A stretch of 64,000 bases of DNA from Porticoccaceae bacterium (GCA_029250825.1 JAQXEN010000044.1:143495-207494); one strand, 5' to 3'. Shown: positions 23,567 to 33,678, counted from the first letter of the stretch. Notes: generated by a model not told the origin, from the sequence alone. Numbers and translations: made by a program.

Positions 23567-24856
23567 TTAACCCTGCTGCTCGCGCTCGATGGCGCGCCAA
23601 GCAATATCGGTACGTTTGTAGATATCCTTAAACTTTATACCCGCAGCCAACTCATAGGCCGCTTGCTGAGCTTCGGCTACCGTATTGCCCAGTGCTGTGG
23701 CGCAGAGTACACGGCCGCCATTGGTGACAATCTGGCCATCTTTGATCGCCGTCCCGGCGTGGAATACTTTCGCGCTAGCGGTGCTGGCGGTCTCGAGACC
23801 AGTGATTGCATCGCCTTTTGAATAGGCGGCGGGATAGCCTCCGGCTGCCAGCACAATACCGACTGCCGGGCGGGAATCCCAATTTGCCTGCTGTGAGTCC
23901 AAGGCGCCATCCAGTGCCCCTAGACAGTGGCTCACTAAGTCCGATTTAAGCCGCATCAAAATGGGCTGCGTTTCGGGATCGCCAAAGCGGCAGTTATACT
24001 CAATCACCTTGGGGGTACCGTCCGCCATGATCATCAGGCCGGCATACAAAAAGCCGGTGTAATCATTGCCTTCATCCGCCATACCCTTAACGGTTGGATA
24101 AATCACTTCATCCATTATGCGCTGATAAATAACATCGTTGACCACTGGCGCTGGAGAATAGGCTCCCATACCACCGGTGTTGGGGCCGCTGTCGCCGTCC
24201 CCTGCACGTTTGTGGTCCTGACTTGTGGCCATAGGCAGGACATTTTTTCCGTCAACCATAACAATAAAGCTAGCTTCTTCACCGTCGAGGAACTCTTCAA
24301 TCACTACCCGATGCCCGGCTTCGCCGAAGGCATTGCCGGCGAGCATATCTTTAACCGCCGCCTCAGCTTCTGCCATGGTCATTGCCACAATTACTCCTTT
24401 GCCCGCAGCCAGACCATCTGCCTTGATAACAATGGGCGCACCGACCTTTTGCAGATAAGCCATAGCTTCATTTATATCGGTGAAATTTTGGTAAAAGCCG
24501 GTGGGAATATTTTGGCGCAACAAAAAATCTTTAGTAAAGGCTTTGGATCCTTCAAGCTGCGCCGCGCCTTTGGATGGGCCAAAGATCGGCAACTCGCGCT
24601 GATTAAAGTAGTCAACAATACCGTCCACCAGTGGTTGCTCGGGGCCGACAATGGTCAGCCCAATATTGTTGTTGGCGGCGAAATCCGCCAGTGCTGCAAA
24701 GTCATCAATCGGCAGGGCAATATTTTCTACCTTAGCTTCTCTGGCGCTGCCAGCATTGCCTGGTGCCACATAGACAGTTGCCACATCGCTGCTCTGCGCC
24801 GCTTTCCATGCCAGAGCGTGTTCACGCCCACCTGAGCCAATAACCAATACATTCAT
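23567..24856 (-). CDS. purD: Phosphoribosylamine-glycine ligase
   Basis: Second step of de novo purine synthesis: joins phosphoribosylamine and glycine with ATP. The 429 residues form a complete ATP-grasp enzyme: MNVLVIGSGGREHALAWKAA, GPEQPLVDGIVD, FTKDFL, VIKADGLAAGKGVIVA, HRVVIEEFLDGEEASFIV, DHKRAGDGDSGPNTGGMGAY, and FLYAGLMI with the metal-binding EYNCRFGDPETQ. Divergent from the photolyase gene, 153 bp away. purH lies 2.4 kb away in the same orientation with the photolyase gene in between; in Pseudomonas purH and purD are adjacent. Confidence 0.97.
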   Translation of the reverse strand: MNVLVIGSGGREHALAWKAAQSSDVATVYVAPGNAGSAREAKVENIALPIDDFAALADFAANNNIGLTIVGPEQPLVDGIVDYFNQRELPIFGPSKGAAQLEGSKAFTKDFLLRQNIPTGFYQNFTDINEAMAYLQKVGAPIVIKADGLAAGKGVIVAMTMAEAEAAVKDMLAGNAFGEAGHRVVIEEFLDGEEASFIVMVDGKNVLPMATSQDHKRAGDGDSGPNTGGMGAYSPAPVVNDVIYQRIMDEVIYPTVKGMADEGNDYTGFLYAGLMIMADGTPKVIEYNCRFGDPETQPILMRLKSDLVSHCLGALDGALDSQQANWDSRPAVGIVLAAGGYPAAYSKGDAITGLETASTASAKVFHAGTAIKDGQIVTNGGRVLCATALGNTVAEAQQAAYELAAGIKFKDIYKRTDIAWRAIEREQQG

Positions 24857-25009
24857 TTGTCTAAATCCAAAGTCAAAAAATTAATGGCGCGATTGTAGCA
24901 GAGTAAACCTGCAAATATGCTGTAATAGCGGTCTGAGTTAATTGCTGATTAGAGGATCTAGTCTGCGCCTGTAAGCCGTAAATAAATAATAAAAATAAAG
25001 GATTTCACT

Positions 25010-26443
25010 ATCACACAGCCAATCATCTACTGGTTTCGCCAGGATCTCCGCCTTGCCGATAATCCCGCTCTAGCCGCAGCCTGTGAATCCGGCGCGGTGG
25101 TCCCTGTGTATATCTTTGATCAGACTAGCGACCAGGATTGGACTCTCGGTGGTGCCAGCCGCTGGTGGCTGCACCATGCCCTGCAGTCCCTAGACAAAAC
25201 CCTCGGTGGCAAATTAAATATTTATACTGGCGATGCACTGCAGGTTCTTGCGGATATCAGTGCTGCAAGCTCAGCCAAAGCGGTTTATTGGAACCGCTGT
25301 TACGAACCCAAGAGTATCCAGCGTGATGCCAACATAAAAACCAGTCTGAAAAATGCGGGGCTAGATGTTCAAAGTTTCAATGGCTCCCTGCTTTGGGAAC
25401 CCTGGCAGGTACTGAAAAAAGATGAAACTCCCTATAAGGTTTTCACGCCCTATTATCGCAGAGGCTGTTTGCAAAAGCCTGCACCTCGATTGCCGCTGCC
25501 GGTTCCCGCGGCTATGGACCTGATCAAAGCTGATAATAGTTTGGCCGTAGATGATCTGGCCCTGTTGCCGGCTGTTGATTGGCACACCAAGTTGCACGGC
25601 GACTGGGATATCAGTGAAGAGGGTGCCAAAGATCGACTGGATGATTTTGTCTTTAACGGCATCCAAGATTATCGCGAGGGCCGCAACTTTCCCAACAAGA
25701 AAAATGTCTCACGCCTGTCGCCCTATTTTCACTTCGGCCAGATGTCGGTCAATACCGCCTGGTATGCAGCCAATGATGCGGCGGCATTAATCGATAATGA
25801 AAGCAATCTGGACACATTTTTAAGTGAGCTAGGGTGGCGTGAATTTTCCTACTATCTGCTCTATCACTTCCCCAAATTACCTACTGACAACTTGCAGCCA
25901 CGCTTTAATGTTTTCCCTTGGGCGAAGAATACCGATGCCGAGCTCAAGGCCTGGCAAAAAGGTAAAACCGGTTACCCCCTAGTGGATGCCGGCATGCGTG
26001 AGCTTTGGAACACCGGCTATATGCACAATCGTGTGCGTATGGTGGTGGGCTCATTTATGGTGAAGAATTTACTTATTCACTGGCACAGTGGCGAGCGCTG
26101 GTTTTGGGACTGTCTGGTTGACGCGGATCTTGCTGCCAATAGTGCCAGCTGGCAGTGGATCGCCGGTTGCGGTGCTGATGCTGCGCCGTTTTTCCGGATT
26201 TTCAATCCCATCACTCAGAGTGAGAAGTTTGATAAACAGGGGGATTATATTCGGCGCTATGTGCCGGAGCTGGCAGAGATGCCGGCCAAGTATATTCACG
26301 CCCCTTGGCTGGCGCCGGCGGAGGTTCTCAATGCCGCTGGGGTAGAGATTGGCACTGACTATCCAGCGCCGATTGTCGATATCAAAGAGTCTCGAGAGAG
26401 AGCTTTGGCGGCCTTTAAAATGACTAAGAATGATGTGCTTTAG
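25010..26443 (+). CDS. Deoxyribodipyrimidine photolyase/cryptochrome, apparent ATC start
   Basis: FAD-dependent light-driven repair enzyme or related cryptochrome. The family match begins IIYWFRQDLRLADNPAL at about 25022. No ATG, GTG or TTG occurs between the upstream stop (24983) and this motif. An ATC at 25010 lies 7 nt after AAAGGA and gives 477 residues. The first conventional start, GTG at 25097, would remove the first strand of the antenna domain. The FAD domain shows GRNFPNKKNVSRLSPYFHFG, ELGWREFSYYLLYHFP, TGYPLVDAGMRELWNTGYMH (part), NRVRMVVGSFMVK, DADLAANSASWQWIAGCG and RIFNP. Class I CPD photolyase is the best guess. Confidence 0.85.
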   Translation: MTQPIIYWFRQDLRLADNPALAAACESGAVVPVYIFDQTSDQDWTLGGASRWWLHHALQSLDKTLGGKLNIYTGDALQVLADISAASSAKAVYWNRCYEPKSIQRDANIKTSLKNAGLDVQSFNGSLLWEPWQVLKKDETPYKVFTPYYRRGCLQKPAPRLPLPVPAAMDLIKADNSLAVDDLALLPAVDWHTKLHGDWDISEEGAKDRLDDFVFNGIQDYREGRNFPNKKNVSRLSPYFHFGQMSVNTAWYAANDAAALIDNESNLDTFLSELGWREFSYYLLYHFPKLPTDNLQPRFNVFPWAKNTDAELKAWQKGKTGYPLVDAGMRELWNTGYMHNRVRMVVGSFMVKNLLIHWHSGERWFWDCLVDADLAANSASWQWIAGCGADAAPFFRIFNPITQSEKFDKQGDYIRRYVPELAEMPAKYIHAPWLAPAEVLNAAGVEIGTDYPAPIVDIKESRERALAAFKMTKNDVL

Positions 26444-26478
26444 GAAAAAAATCCTTTCAGGCTGAAGAAGGGGTCCTG

Positions 26479-26564
26479 TCTTCTCTCATGGCATCCATGC
26501 ACTCAGAGAGGAGGCTTACTTTTATAAGCCTCCGGCTGAGTGCATATCGAATGCCGTCAGAAGA
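26479..26564. repeat. 86-nt near-perfect hairpin between photolyase and purH
   Basis: Nested inverted arms: TCTTCT/AGAAGA, GGCAT/ATGCC, ATGCACTCAG/CTGAGTGCAT and GGAGGCTTA/TAAGCCTCC around a 6-nt loop. Thirty base pairs with small bulges. There is no U tract, so it is not a classical terminator, although it lies between two convergent genes. It may be a mobile palindromic repeat of REP or MITE type, or an RNA 3'-end stabiliser. Confidence 0.6.
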
Positions 26565-26580
26565 TAGAACAACCAGACTG

Positions 26581-28155
26581 CTAGTGTCTAAAGTGACGCA
26601 TACCGGTAAACACCATCGCCATGCCATGTTCATTGGCTGCGGCAACCACTTCATCGTCACGCATTGAGCCACCGGGCTGAATCACACAGCTAATACCGGC
26701 TTCCGCGGCATTATCAATGCCGTCACGGAAGGGGAAGAAAGCATCTGACGCCATTATCGCACCGGCCACTTCAAGTCCTGCATGCTCAGCTTTAATGCCC
26801 GCAATACGCGCCGAGTTAATGCGACTCATCTGGCCAGCGCCAACACCTACAGTGCGATTGTCTTTGGCATAAATAATGGCATTGGATTTGACCATCTTGG
26901 CGACCTTCCAGGCAAAGATCATATCGGTCATTTCAGCAGTACTTGGCACTCGCTCGCTGACCACTTTGAGATCTTCTTCGGCGACCATACCGTTATCGCG
27001 ATCCTGAATTAACAGACCGCCATTAACGCGCTTATAGTCAAAGTCCTGTGGACGCTCAGCACCCCAGGTGCCGCACTCTAGCAGGCGCACATTCTTTTTC
27101 GCGGTGACTACGGCGACCGCTTCGGCAGATACTGAAGGGGCAATTATTACTTCGACAAATTGCTTCTCACAGATGTCCGCAGCAGTGGTTGCATCGAGCT
27201 CGCGGTTAAACGCGATAATGCCGCCAAAAGAGGATTCGGGATCCGTGGCGAAGGCCAGCTGATAAGCCAGATTAATATCCGTGGCCACGGCAACACCGCA
27301 GGGGTTAGCGTGCTTAACGATTACGCAGGCAGGCTGATCAAATTGCTTAACGCATTCCAGAGCGGCATCGGTATCGGCGATATTGTTAAAGGATAATTCT
27401 TTACCCTGTAACTGCTTGGCAGTGGCAACACTGGCTTCAGTGGGATTGGCTTCAACATAGAACGCCGCTTTTTGGTGGGGGTTTTCACCGTAGCGCATCT
27501 CTTGAGTCTTGTGATACTGAACGTTATAAGTGTCTGAGAAGTTGCGCGCCTGATTATCGATATCCCGAGCGCCAAAGTAATTGGCAATCATGCCGTCATA
27601 GGCGGCAGTGTGTTCAAAAGCTTTGACCATTAACTGATAGCGCGTGCTGTAATCCAGCTGGCCATTGTTGGCAGACATCTCTTCGAGCACCGCTTGGTAG
27701 TCGCCGGCATTAACCACGATGGCTACATCTTTGTGGTTCTTAGCTGCGGAGCGAACCATAGTGGGTCCGCCGATATCGATATTCTCAATCGCAGTGGGCA
27801 AGCTGCAGTTGGGGTCGGCAACGGTGGCGGCGAAGGGGTAGAGATTAACCACCACCATATCGATGGGCTTAATGCCATGTTGCGCCATCACTTCATCATC
27901 GGTGCCGCGGCGACCCAGAATACCGCCGTGAACTTTGGGGTGCAGAGTCTTGACGCGACCGTCCATCATCTCCGGAAAGCCGGTGTAATCCGACACTTCA
28001 GTTGCGGAGATTTGGTTTTCTCTAAGCAGGCGAAAGGTACCGCCAGTGGAGAGAATTTCAACACCCTGTGCGGTGAGTGCACGGGCAAAATCGACAATGC
28101 CAGTTTTGTCAGAAACGCTGATTAAGGCGCGTGAAACTTTTTTCAGGTCGCTCAT
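26581..28155 (-). CDS. purH: Bifunctional AICAR transformylase/IMP cyclohydrolase
   Basis: Last two steps of IMP synthesis. 524 residues: an N-terminal MGS-like cyclohydrolase domain (about 1-200; [43 protein letters not shown]) and a C-terminal transformylase domain with [44 protein letters not shown] and [12 protein letters not shown]. It starts 17 bp after fis, continuing the dusB-fis-purH run as in Pseudomonas. The start is supported by the family N-terminus. Confidence 0.97.
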   Translation of the reverse strand: MSDLKKVSRALISVSDKTGIVDFARALTAQGVEILSTGGTFRLLRENQISATEVSDYTGFPEMMDGRVKTLHPKVHGGILGRRGTDDEVMAQHGIKPIDMVVVNLYPFAATVADPNCSLPTAIENIDIGGPTMVRSAAKNHKDVAIVVNAGDYQAVLEEMSANNGQLDYSTRYQLMVKAFEHTAAYDGMIANYFGARDIDNQARNFSDTYNVQYHKTQEMRYGENPHQKAAFYVEANPTEASVATAKQLQGKELSFNNIADTDAALECVKQFDQPACVIVKHANPCGVAVATDINLAYQLAFATDPESSFGGIIAFNRELDATTAADICEKQFVEVIIAPSVSAEAVAVVTAKKNVRLLECGTWGAERPQDFDYKRVNGGLLIQDRDNGMVAEEDLKVVSERVPSTAEMTDMIFAWKVAKMVKSNAIIYAKDNRTVGVGAGQMSRINSARIAGIKAEHAGLEVAGAIMASDAFFPFRDGIDNAAEAGISCVIQPGGSMRDDEVVAAANEHGMAMVFTGMRHFRH

Positions 28156-28172
28156 AGAGTCCTCAATGAAGA

Positions 28173-28454
28173 TTATAGAAGGTCGTATTGTTTTAATTTT
28201 TTGCGCAGGGTGCCGCGATTGAGACCCAATGTCTCCGCGGCCCTACTTTGATTTTGTCTGGTATATGCCATCACTGCTTTTAGCAGAGGGGGTTCGACCT
28301 CGGCCATAACGATGCCGTACAGATCGTGAGTGGCCTGACCATCGAGGTCAGAGAAATAGCGCTGCATGGCTTCGGTGACACTCTGCTGCAGAGACTGTTG
28401 TTTGCTGCCAGCGTCCTGTGGTGCCGAACCTGTGCCGGTTTGCGCATACTTCAT
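28173..28454 (-). CDS. fis: Nucleoid-associated DNA-binding protein Fis
   Basis: Small homodimeric nucleoid protein, 93 residues. The N-terminal ~20 residues are polar and Gln-rich. The core has a dimer helix ([18 protein letters not shown]), then [20 protein letters not shown] and the C-terminal helix-turn-helix [20 protein letters not shown] (about 72-91). It overlaps dusB by 4 bp, the classic dusB-fis arrangement of gammaproteobacteria. Confidence 0.95.
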   Translation of the reverse strand: MKYAQTGTGSAPQDAGSKQQSLQQSVTEAMQRYFSDLDGQATHDLYGIVMAEVEPPLLKAVMAYTRQNQSRAAETLGLNRGTLRKKLKQYDLL

Positions 28455-29440
28455 GCCGCTAATTCCTGAAAAATATTGGGTTGCTGGAAGAACTGCTGCA
28501 GTAGATTCTGCTGCTCAAGATGATCTTCGATACGATTAAAGTGACGGGCAAATTCTCGGCCCCCGGGCAGCACGCTGAAGTACCAGCCAATATGCTTGCG
28601 GGCAATCTTAACCCCGGCATAGGCGCCGTAAAATTCATGTAGTGCCTGCAGATGGCGAGAGACCACGGAACCAATTTCGGCGATTGAAGGCTTGGCCGCC
28701 GCTTCGCCGTGGTCAAGAAAATGGTTAATCTGATTAAAGATCCAAGGATTGCCCTGAGCTCCGCGACCAATCATTACGGCTGCGGCACCGGTGTGCTGCA
28801 AAACACTGAGGGCTTTTTCCGGAGAGGTAATATCACCATTGGCGATCACTGGAATTGAAACCGCAGAGACAACCTCGGCGATGGTGTCGTACTCCACCTC
28901 TTTGACAAAGCGACAGGCTCGAGTGCGACCGTGAATAGCCAGTGCGGCAATGCCCGCATCCTCAGCTATTTTGGCAATAGTTACGGCATTACGATTTTGC
29001 CGATCCCAGCCAGTGCGAATCTTTAAACTGACGGGCACATCAACACTGTCCACTACAGCGCGAAGAATATCCTGCACCAGATCCGGGTGTTGCAGCAGTG
29101 CTGATCCGGCAGCTTTTTTTAACACTTTTTTGGCTGGGCAGCCCATATTGATATCGATAATTTCAGCGCCTTGCTGAACATTAAAGCGCGCTGCTTCAGC
29201 CATCATCAAAGGATCATAGCCAGCTATTTGCACTGATCGCGGTGCCGGTTCATCGGCGAACTGGATGCGCAATTTGGATTTTCTGCTGGACCAGGTGCTG
29301 GGATCTGCGGCGACCATTTCAGAGACCACCATACCCGCACCCATCTCTCGGCAGAGCTGACGAAAGGGCAGGTCGGTGACACCAGCCATAGGTGCCAAAA
29401 GGGTCTTTCGATTGATCTGATAGGGGCCGATATTAAACAA
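28451..29440 (-). CDS. dusB: tRNA-dihydrouridine synthase B
   Basis: FMN enzyme that reduces specific uridines in tRNA. 329 residues; TIM-barrel motifs LLAPMAGVTDLPFRQLCREM, VQIAGYDPLMMAEAA, DINMGCPAKKVLKKAAGSAL (catalytic Cys in MGCP), VSLKIRTGWD, LAIHGRTRAC, VIANGDITSPEKA and MIGRGAQGNPWIF. The C-terminal helical tRNA-binding domain has ARKHIGWY. It overlaps fis and probably heads that operon. Confidence 0.96.
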   Translation of the reverse strand: MFNIGPYQINRKTLLAPMAGVTDLPFRQLCREMGAGMVVSEMVAADPSTWSSRKSKLRIQFADEPAPRSVQIAGYDPLMMAEAARFNVQQGAEIIDINMGCPAKKVLKKAAGSALLQHPDLVQDILRAVVDSVDVPVSLKIRTGWDRQNRNAVTIAKIAEDAGIAALAIHGRTRACRFVKEVEYDTIAEVVSAVSIPVIANGDITSPEKALSVLQHTGAAAVMIGRGAQGNPWIFNQINHFLDHGEAAAKPSIAEIGSVVSRHLQALHEFYGAYAGVKIARKHIGWYFSVLPGGREFARHFNRIEDHLEQQNLLQQFFQQPNIFQELAA

Positions 29441-29531
29441 ATTCGCCTCGCGGGGAATGGTCTGCGCTTTAAAGGCGCAATGATACCCCGTGGCTAGCTG
29501 ATTAAAAAGTGATCAATTGAAAAAGATAGCT

Positions 29532-30317
29532 TTATTGTTCTTTTAGCGCCACAGAATAATTCACTGCCTTGATGCCGGGATCCACAAGACGGAAATTGAC
29601 TCGTCGCTGTTTGCCTTTGGGAATCAATTTAGGCTTTGCTGGAAGGCTTGTTGAATTATGGGCTAGATATTCTCTGGCCAGAAATACCCGCTCGGCAACA
29701 GTCTGGTTTTGCATATCGGCAAAGCGCAGAGCAATCTTGGGGAAGGGCTGATGGAACTGGGCGCGGTTCTCGATAATCAGATCCACAACCAGTGCGCCGG
29801 GTTGGTTGGGGTCTGACTGAACCATAAATTGTCGGACCCTGAGTTTGTCGATATCACGGAAAAGGTCGAGGCTGCAGCCGAGGTGCTTACAGAAGCTAGA
29901 CAGGGGTTTGCGATAGGCTTCAGTCTGGCTTAGTTCGCGGCTAAAAAAGTAGCTGTACTGAGCGGCCAAAACTAGTGCGCCAAGCAAAATTATTATTAGC
30001 TTTGCAATTACTCTGTTTGGGGTTTTGTCTTTTATCGCCGTTTGCTGCTGGTCAAATTCATTGTGTAGCAGTTCGGTTATCACCGGAAGTGCCGTGGTCT
30101 CTTCGGGCTTTTCCCTGTGCTCTTCATTTAGCTCTTCACTTGGCTCTTCTTTTAGTTCCTCGCTGGACGCTTGGGGCACTTCAATCTTATTGTCGCTGGC
30201 ATTAAACACTCCCATGCACTTACCGCAGCGCACCATGCCCTCTGCTATCTCTAGCTGCTCTGGTGTTAGGCGAAATTTGGTGGCGCAGTTGGGGCAGCCA
30301 GTGGTGAATTGTGACAT
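29532..30317 (-). CDS. Zinc-ribbon and DUF3426 membrane protein
   Basis: 261 residues. The N-terminal MJ0042-type zinc ribbon has paired cysteines (CPNCATKF and CGKCMGVF, about residues 9-44). An acidic Glu-rich linker follows, then one membrane segment (about 105-125, LIIILLGALVLAAQYSYFF) and an extracytoplasmic DUF3426 domain with a CKHLGCSL motif. The family is widespread next to prmA in proteobacteria; the role is unknown, though N-terminal metal sensing or nucleic-acid contact with an exported domain is plausible. It lies between prmA and dusB, same strand. Confidence 0.85.
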   Translation of the reverse strand: MSQFTTGCPNCATKFRLTPEQLEIAEGMVRCGKCMGVFNASDNKIEVPQASSEELKEEPSEELNEEHREKPEETTALPVITELLHNEFDQQQTAIKDKTPNRVIAKLIIILLGALVLAAQYSYFFSRELSQTEAYRKPLSSFCKHLGCSLDLFRDIDKLRVRQFMVQSDPNQPGALVVDLIIENRAQFHQPFPKIALRFADMQNQTVAERVFLAREYLAHNSTSLPAKPKLIPKGKQRRVNFRLVDPGIKAVNYSVALKEQ

Positions 30318-30416
30318 GGAGATTCCAGCGGAGGTTTAGCTGAGTTTAGCAGTATGTGAAGCCTGCCGCTTATTCACAGAATCGGCTTTTTTTGTGCTCT
30401 TGAGCTGTTTAGGCGC

Positions 30417-31298
30417 TCAGGCTGTTTTACGCGCCGCAAGCTGTGCCCACTCTGATTCGATGGCGGGGTCATCAAAATTAAAGTTGGCCAGATAGGGCTG
30501 GGAAACCGCCGAGATCTGATGCTCAAGCAATCCCGACAGGCAGATCAATCCATTGGTCGCGGTCAGGGTGGTGAGTTTCGGTGCCAGCTCGATCAGAGGT
30601 GCGGCAAGAATATTGGCCAGCATAGTTTGACCCTCTACAGTCTTGGGAAGGTCTTCAGGTAAATAGGTGCTGATACGCTCAGGGGCTATATTATTGCGCT
30701 GGGCATTGTCTCTTGTGGCCAGTAGCGCCTGAGGGTCATTGTCTACTGCAATAACTTTTTTCGCGCCCAGTAACAGCGCGGCGATACCCAAAATACCCGA
30801 GCCACAGCCGTAATCGATTACCGTCTGGCCGCTCAGATCCTGCTTGTCGAGCCAGCGCAGGCAGAGGTGAGTGGTGGGGTGGCTACCGGTACCAAAAGCC
30901 AGGCCAGGATCGAGACTGAGATTAATCCCCTCAGGATCTGGCGGTGCAATCCAGCTGGGACAGATCCACAGCCGCTCGCCACACTTCATTGGCGAGAAAT
31001 ACTTCTTCCACTCCTGAGACCAGTCTTTATCTTCCAGTTGCTGCCAGCTCAATTGCAGAGATTGGGCAACCAACTCCTCGAGCTGCGCGCCGGTCTGCAC
31101 TGTATCCGTGTCATCGGCAAACAGGGCTTTGATTATGCAGTTGTCCCAGAGCGGTGTTTCGCCAACTCCCGGTTCCAGAATGGGCTGGTCCGCGGCGTCT
31201 TCGAGGGTAACTGAAACTGCGCCGAGTTCCAGCAGTGCATCTTCAATGACACTGCTGGCATCACGGGTACTGGCAACAATTAGCTGGAGCCATTGCAT
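30417..31298 (-). CDS. prmA: Ribosomal protein L11 methyltransferase
   Basis: SAM-dependent enzyme that trimethylates L11. 293 residues: an N-terminal L11-binding domain (MQWLQLIVAS..., GAVSVTLEDAADQPILEPG in part), then the catalytic domain with DPGLAFGTGSHPTTHLCL, DYGCGSGILGIAALLLGA (SAM motif I, about residue 166) and NILAAPLIELAP. Follows accC on the same strand with a 63-bp gap. Confidence 0.96.
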   Translation of the reverse strand: MQWLQLIVASTRDASSVIEDALLELGAVSVTLEDAADQPILEPGVGETPLWDNCIIKALFADDTDTVQTGAQLEELVAQSLQLSWQQLEDKDWSQEWKKYFSPMKCGERLWICPSWIAPPDPEGINLSLDPGLAFGTGSHPTTHLCLRWLDKQDLSGQTVIDYGCGSGILGIAALLLGAKKVIAVDNDPQALLATRDNAQRNNIAPERISTYLPEDLPKTVEGQTMLANILAAPLIELAPKLTTLTATNGLICLSGLLEHQISAVSQPYLANFNFDDPAIESEWAQLAARKTA

Positions 31299-31361
31299 GG
31301 GAAGAGCCTATTTGGAGAGGAGTTGAGTAGCCGTGAGTTGAGTAAAACGCCGGGCTGTAAA

Positions 31362-32702
31362 TTACAGCCCGAGTTTTTTCTCAAGATAATGAATATTGAC
31401 GCCGCCTTTCTTGAACTCCGGATCCCGAACCAGATCCTGATGCAGTTCAATATTGGTTTTTATACCGTCAATCATCATTTCGTCTAGGGCGTTGCGCATG
31501 CGCGACAAAGCCGAGTCACGATCGCGACCATAGGTAATAATCTTGCCGATCAGCGAGTCGTAATTCGGTGGTACCCGGTAGCCGTTATAGATATGGGAAT
31601 CCACCCGCACGCCATTGCCGCCTGGAGCGTGATAAGAGGTGATGGTGCCGGGCTGTGGCATAAAGGTCACTGAATCTTCGGCATTGATTCGGCACTCGAA
31701 AGAGTGGCCGCGGAAGATCACATCCTTTTGCGTAAAGCTCAGTGGCCGCCCGCTGGCGATCATCAGCTGCTCTTTAACAATATCGATTCCGGTAATCATT
31801 TCTGATACTGGGTGCTCTACCTGAACTCGAGTGTTCATCTCGATAAAGTAAAAACCGCCGTCTTCATAGAGAAATTCAAAAGTACCGGCGCCGCGATAGC
31901 CAATTTCAATACAGGCTCTTGTGCAGCTTTCAAAAACTGCCTGACGGGCCTCTTCGGGAATGCCTGGGGCCGGAGCTTCTTCGAGAACCTTCTGGTGACG
32001 GCGCTGCAGTGAGCAGTCGCGATCGCCGAGGTGAATAGCATGGCCTTGGCCATCAGAGAGAACCTGAACTTCCACATGGCGAGGGTTGGTGAGAAACTTC
32101 TCCATATAGACAGTGCCATCACCAAATGCGGCCTGGGCTTCAGTTTTGGTAATCGCCACTGAGTTAACCAGAGCTTCCTCTGTCTCGACAATACGCATAC
32201 CGCGACCACCGCCGCCCGCCGCGGCTTTGATAATCACCGGATAGCCAATCTTCTTAGCCATTGCCCGCAGTGCTGCCGGGTCATCGTTCAAGGGGCCGTC
32301 GGAGCCGGGCACCGTGGGCACGCCGGCAGATTTCATTGCCTTAATGGCAGCTACCTTGTCACCCATAATACGAATGCATTCAGCGGTGGGGCCGATAAAC
32401 ACAAAGCCGCTATTTTCTACCTGCTCGGCAAAGTCAGCGTTTTCCGCCAGAAAGCCATAACCTGGGTGAACTGCTGTGGCACCAGTCACTTCCATGGCGC
32501 TGATAATCGCCGGAATATTCAGGTAGCTTTGCTGAGAGGGGTTGGGGCCGATACAGATAGACTCATCTGCCAGCTTGACGTGTTTAAGGTCAACATCCAC
32601 TTTGGAGTGCACGGCAACCGTTTGAATGTTGAGTTCTTTACAGGCGCGTAAAATACGCAGAGCAATTTCGCCGCGATTTGCGATCAGCACTTTTTCGAGC
32701 AT
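31362..32702 (-). CDS. accC: Acetyl-CoA carboxylase biotin carboxylase subunit
   Basis: ATP-dependent carboxylation of BCCP-bound biotin, the first half of the committed step of fatty-acid synthesis. 446 residues; motifs [48 protein letters not shown] (ATP loop), [55 protein letters not shown] and ECRINAEDS. It follows accB by 20 bp, so AccB and AccC are coexpressed. Confidence 0.98.
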   Translation of the reverse strand: MLEKVLIANRGEIALRILRACKELNIQTVAVHSKVDVDLKHVKLADESICIGPNPSQQSYLNIPAIISAMEVTGATAVHPGYGFLAENADFAEQVENSGFVFIGPTAECIRIMGDKVAAIKAMKSAGVPTVPGSDGPLNDDPAALRAMAKKIGYPVIIKAAAGGGGRGMRIVETEEALVNSVAITKTEAQAAFGDGTVYMEKFLTNPRHVEVQVLSDGQGHAIHLGDRDCSLQRRHQKVLEEAPAPGIPEEARQAVFESCTRACIEIGYRGAGTFEFLYEDGGFYFIEMNTRVQVEHPVSEMITGIDIVKEQLMIASGRPLSFTQKDVIFRGHSFECRINAEDSVTFMPQPGTITSYHAPGGNGVRVDSHIYNGYRVPPNYDSLIGKIITYGRDRDSALSRMRNALDEMMIDGIKTNIELHQDLVRDPEFKKGGVNIHYLEKKLGL

Positions 32703-32722
32703 GATTTTATCCCTGGCTACAA

Positions 32723-33181
32723 TTAAACAATGGTGAACAGTGGTTGATCGTATTCGATAGGCTCGCCGTCTTCGGCCAGTATGGCGCCAATGGTGCCAGC
32801 TTTATCGGCTTCGATCTGGTTCATCATTTTCATCGCTTCGAGTATGCAGAGCACATCGCCGACTTTTACTGTGCTGCCGACTGAGACAAAAGCGCCCGAG
32901 CCTGGAGCAGGAGAGGCGTAGTAAGTGCCCACCATTGGTGATTTAACTATATGGCCAGCCAGTTCATCAGGGGCTGCGGCTGCAGGCGCTGCTGCTGCGG
33001 CAGCTGGTGCAGGGGCGGCAATAGCGACTGGCGCAGGGGCTGCCGGCGCTGGTGCGGCATAGGCTTGCACGGGAACACCGCGGCTGATGCGCACGGACTC
33101 TTCACCTTCAGTGATTTCCAGTTCATTGATGTTCGACTCTTCGAGCAATTCAATGAGTTTTTTGACTTTGCGAATATCCAT
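32723..33181 (-). CDS. accB: Biotin carboxyl carrier protein of acetyl-CoA carboxylase
   Basis: 152 residues. An N-terminal helical domain ([20 protein letters not shown]) is followed by an Ala/Pro-rich hinge (about 37-70) and the biotinyl domain with the modified Lys in [18 protein letters not shown] (about 118). It precedes accC by 20 bp and follows aroQ by 59 bp. In E. coli AccB feeds back on its own operon; no sign of that can be judged here. Confidence 0.97.
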   Translation of the reverse strand: MDIRKVKKLIELLEESNINELEITEGEESVRISRGVPVQAYAAPAPAAPAPVAIAAPAPAAAAAAPAAAAPDELAGHIVKSPMVGTYYASPAPGSGAFVSVGSTVKVGDVLCILEAMKMMNQIEADKAGTIGAILAEDGEPIEYDQPLFTIV

Positions 33182-33240
33182 GTAGTTTTCTCTTTCTTAA
33201 ATGGGTTCTAGAATTAGATGTAAAAATTGTTATAAAAAGC

Positions 33241-33678
33241 TTAGTCGAGCTTGCCGATCACTGCCTGCAGCGCCAGCTTGTAACTGTTGGCACCGAAGCC
33301 GCAGATAACGCCATCGGCAATATCGGAAAAGTAGGAGTGATGACGAAAGGCCTCGCGGGCGTGCACATTAGATAGGTGCACCTCGATAAAGGGTATTTCA
33401 ACACCGAGCAAAGCATCGCGAAGGGCTACGCTGGTATGGGTGAAGGCGCCGGGATTGATAATAATAAAGTCGACAGCTTCATTTCTGGCATCGTGAATCC
33501 GTTGAATTAGCTCGAACTCGGCATTGCTCTGCAGTGTTGCAAGGCTGTGCCCCGCTGCAGCGGCCTGACTCACCAGAGATGCGTTGATCTGATCAAGGGA
33601 TTCTCCGCCGTAGATTTCTGGCTCACGAGAGCCGAGCAAATTTAGATTTGGACCATGAAGTACCAGTAATGAAGCCAT
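33241..33678 (-). CDS. aroQ: Type II 3-dehydroquinate dehydratase
   Basis: Third step of the shikimate pathway. 145 residues from the ATG at 33678, preceded by GAGGGA; the frame extends 23 codons upstream without similarity. Motifs: [20 protein letters not shown] (part; catalytic Tyr), [53 protein letters not shown] (part, catalytic His) and [12 protein letters not shown]. First gene of the minus-strand aroQ-accBC run. Confidence 0.96.
   Translation of the reverse strand: MASLLVLHGPNLNLLGSREPEIYGGESLDQINASLVSQAAAAGHSLATLQSNAEFELIQRIHDARNEAVDFIIINPGAFTHTSVALRDALLGVEIPFIEVHLSNVHAREAFRHHSYFSDIADGVICGFGANSYKLALQAVIGKLD

Noticed and set aside
24212..24835. 207-codon plus-strand frame antisense to purD
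   Set aside because: Covers conserved PurD motifs on the other strand and has no recognisable domain.
24857..25009. Purine riboswitch upstream of purD
   Set aside because: No purine-aptamer core was recognised in the 153-bp gap.
26479..26564. Integron attC site
   Set aside because: The hairpin lacks the GTTRRRY core sites and there is no integrase or cassette array nearby.
26479..26564. Intrinsic terminator for the photolyase gene or purH
   Set aside because: Stem is much too long and no U tract follows on either strand.
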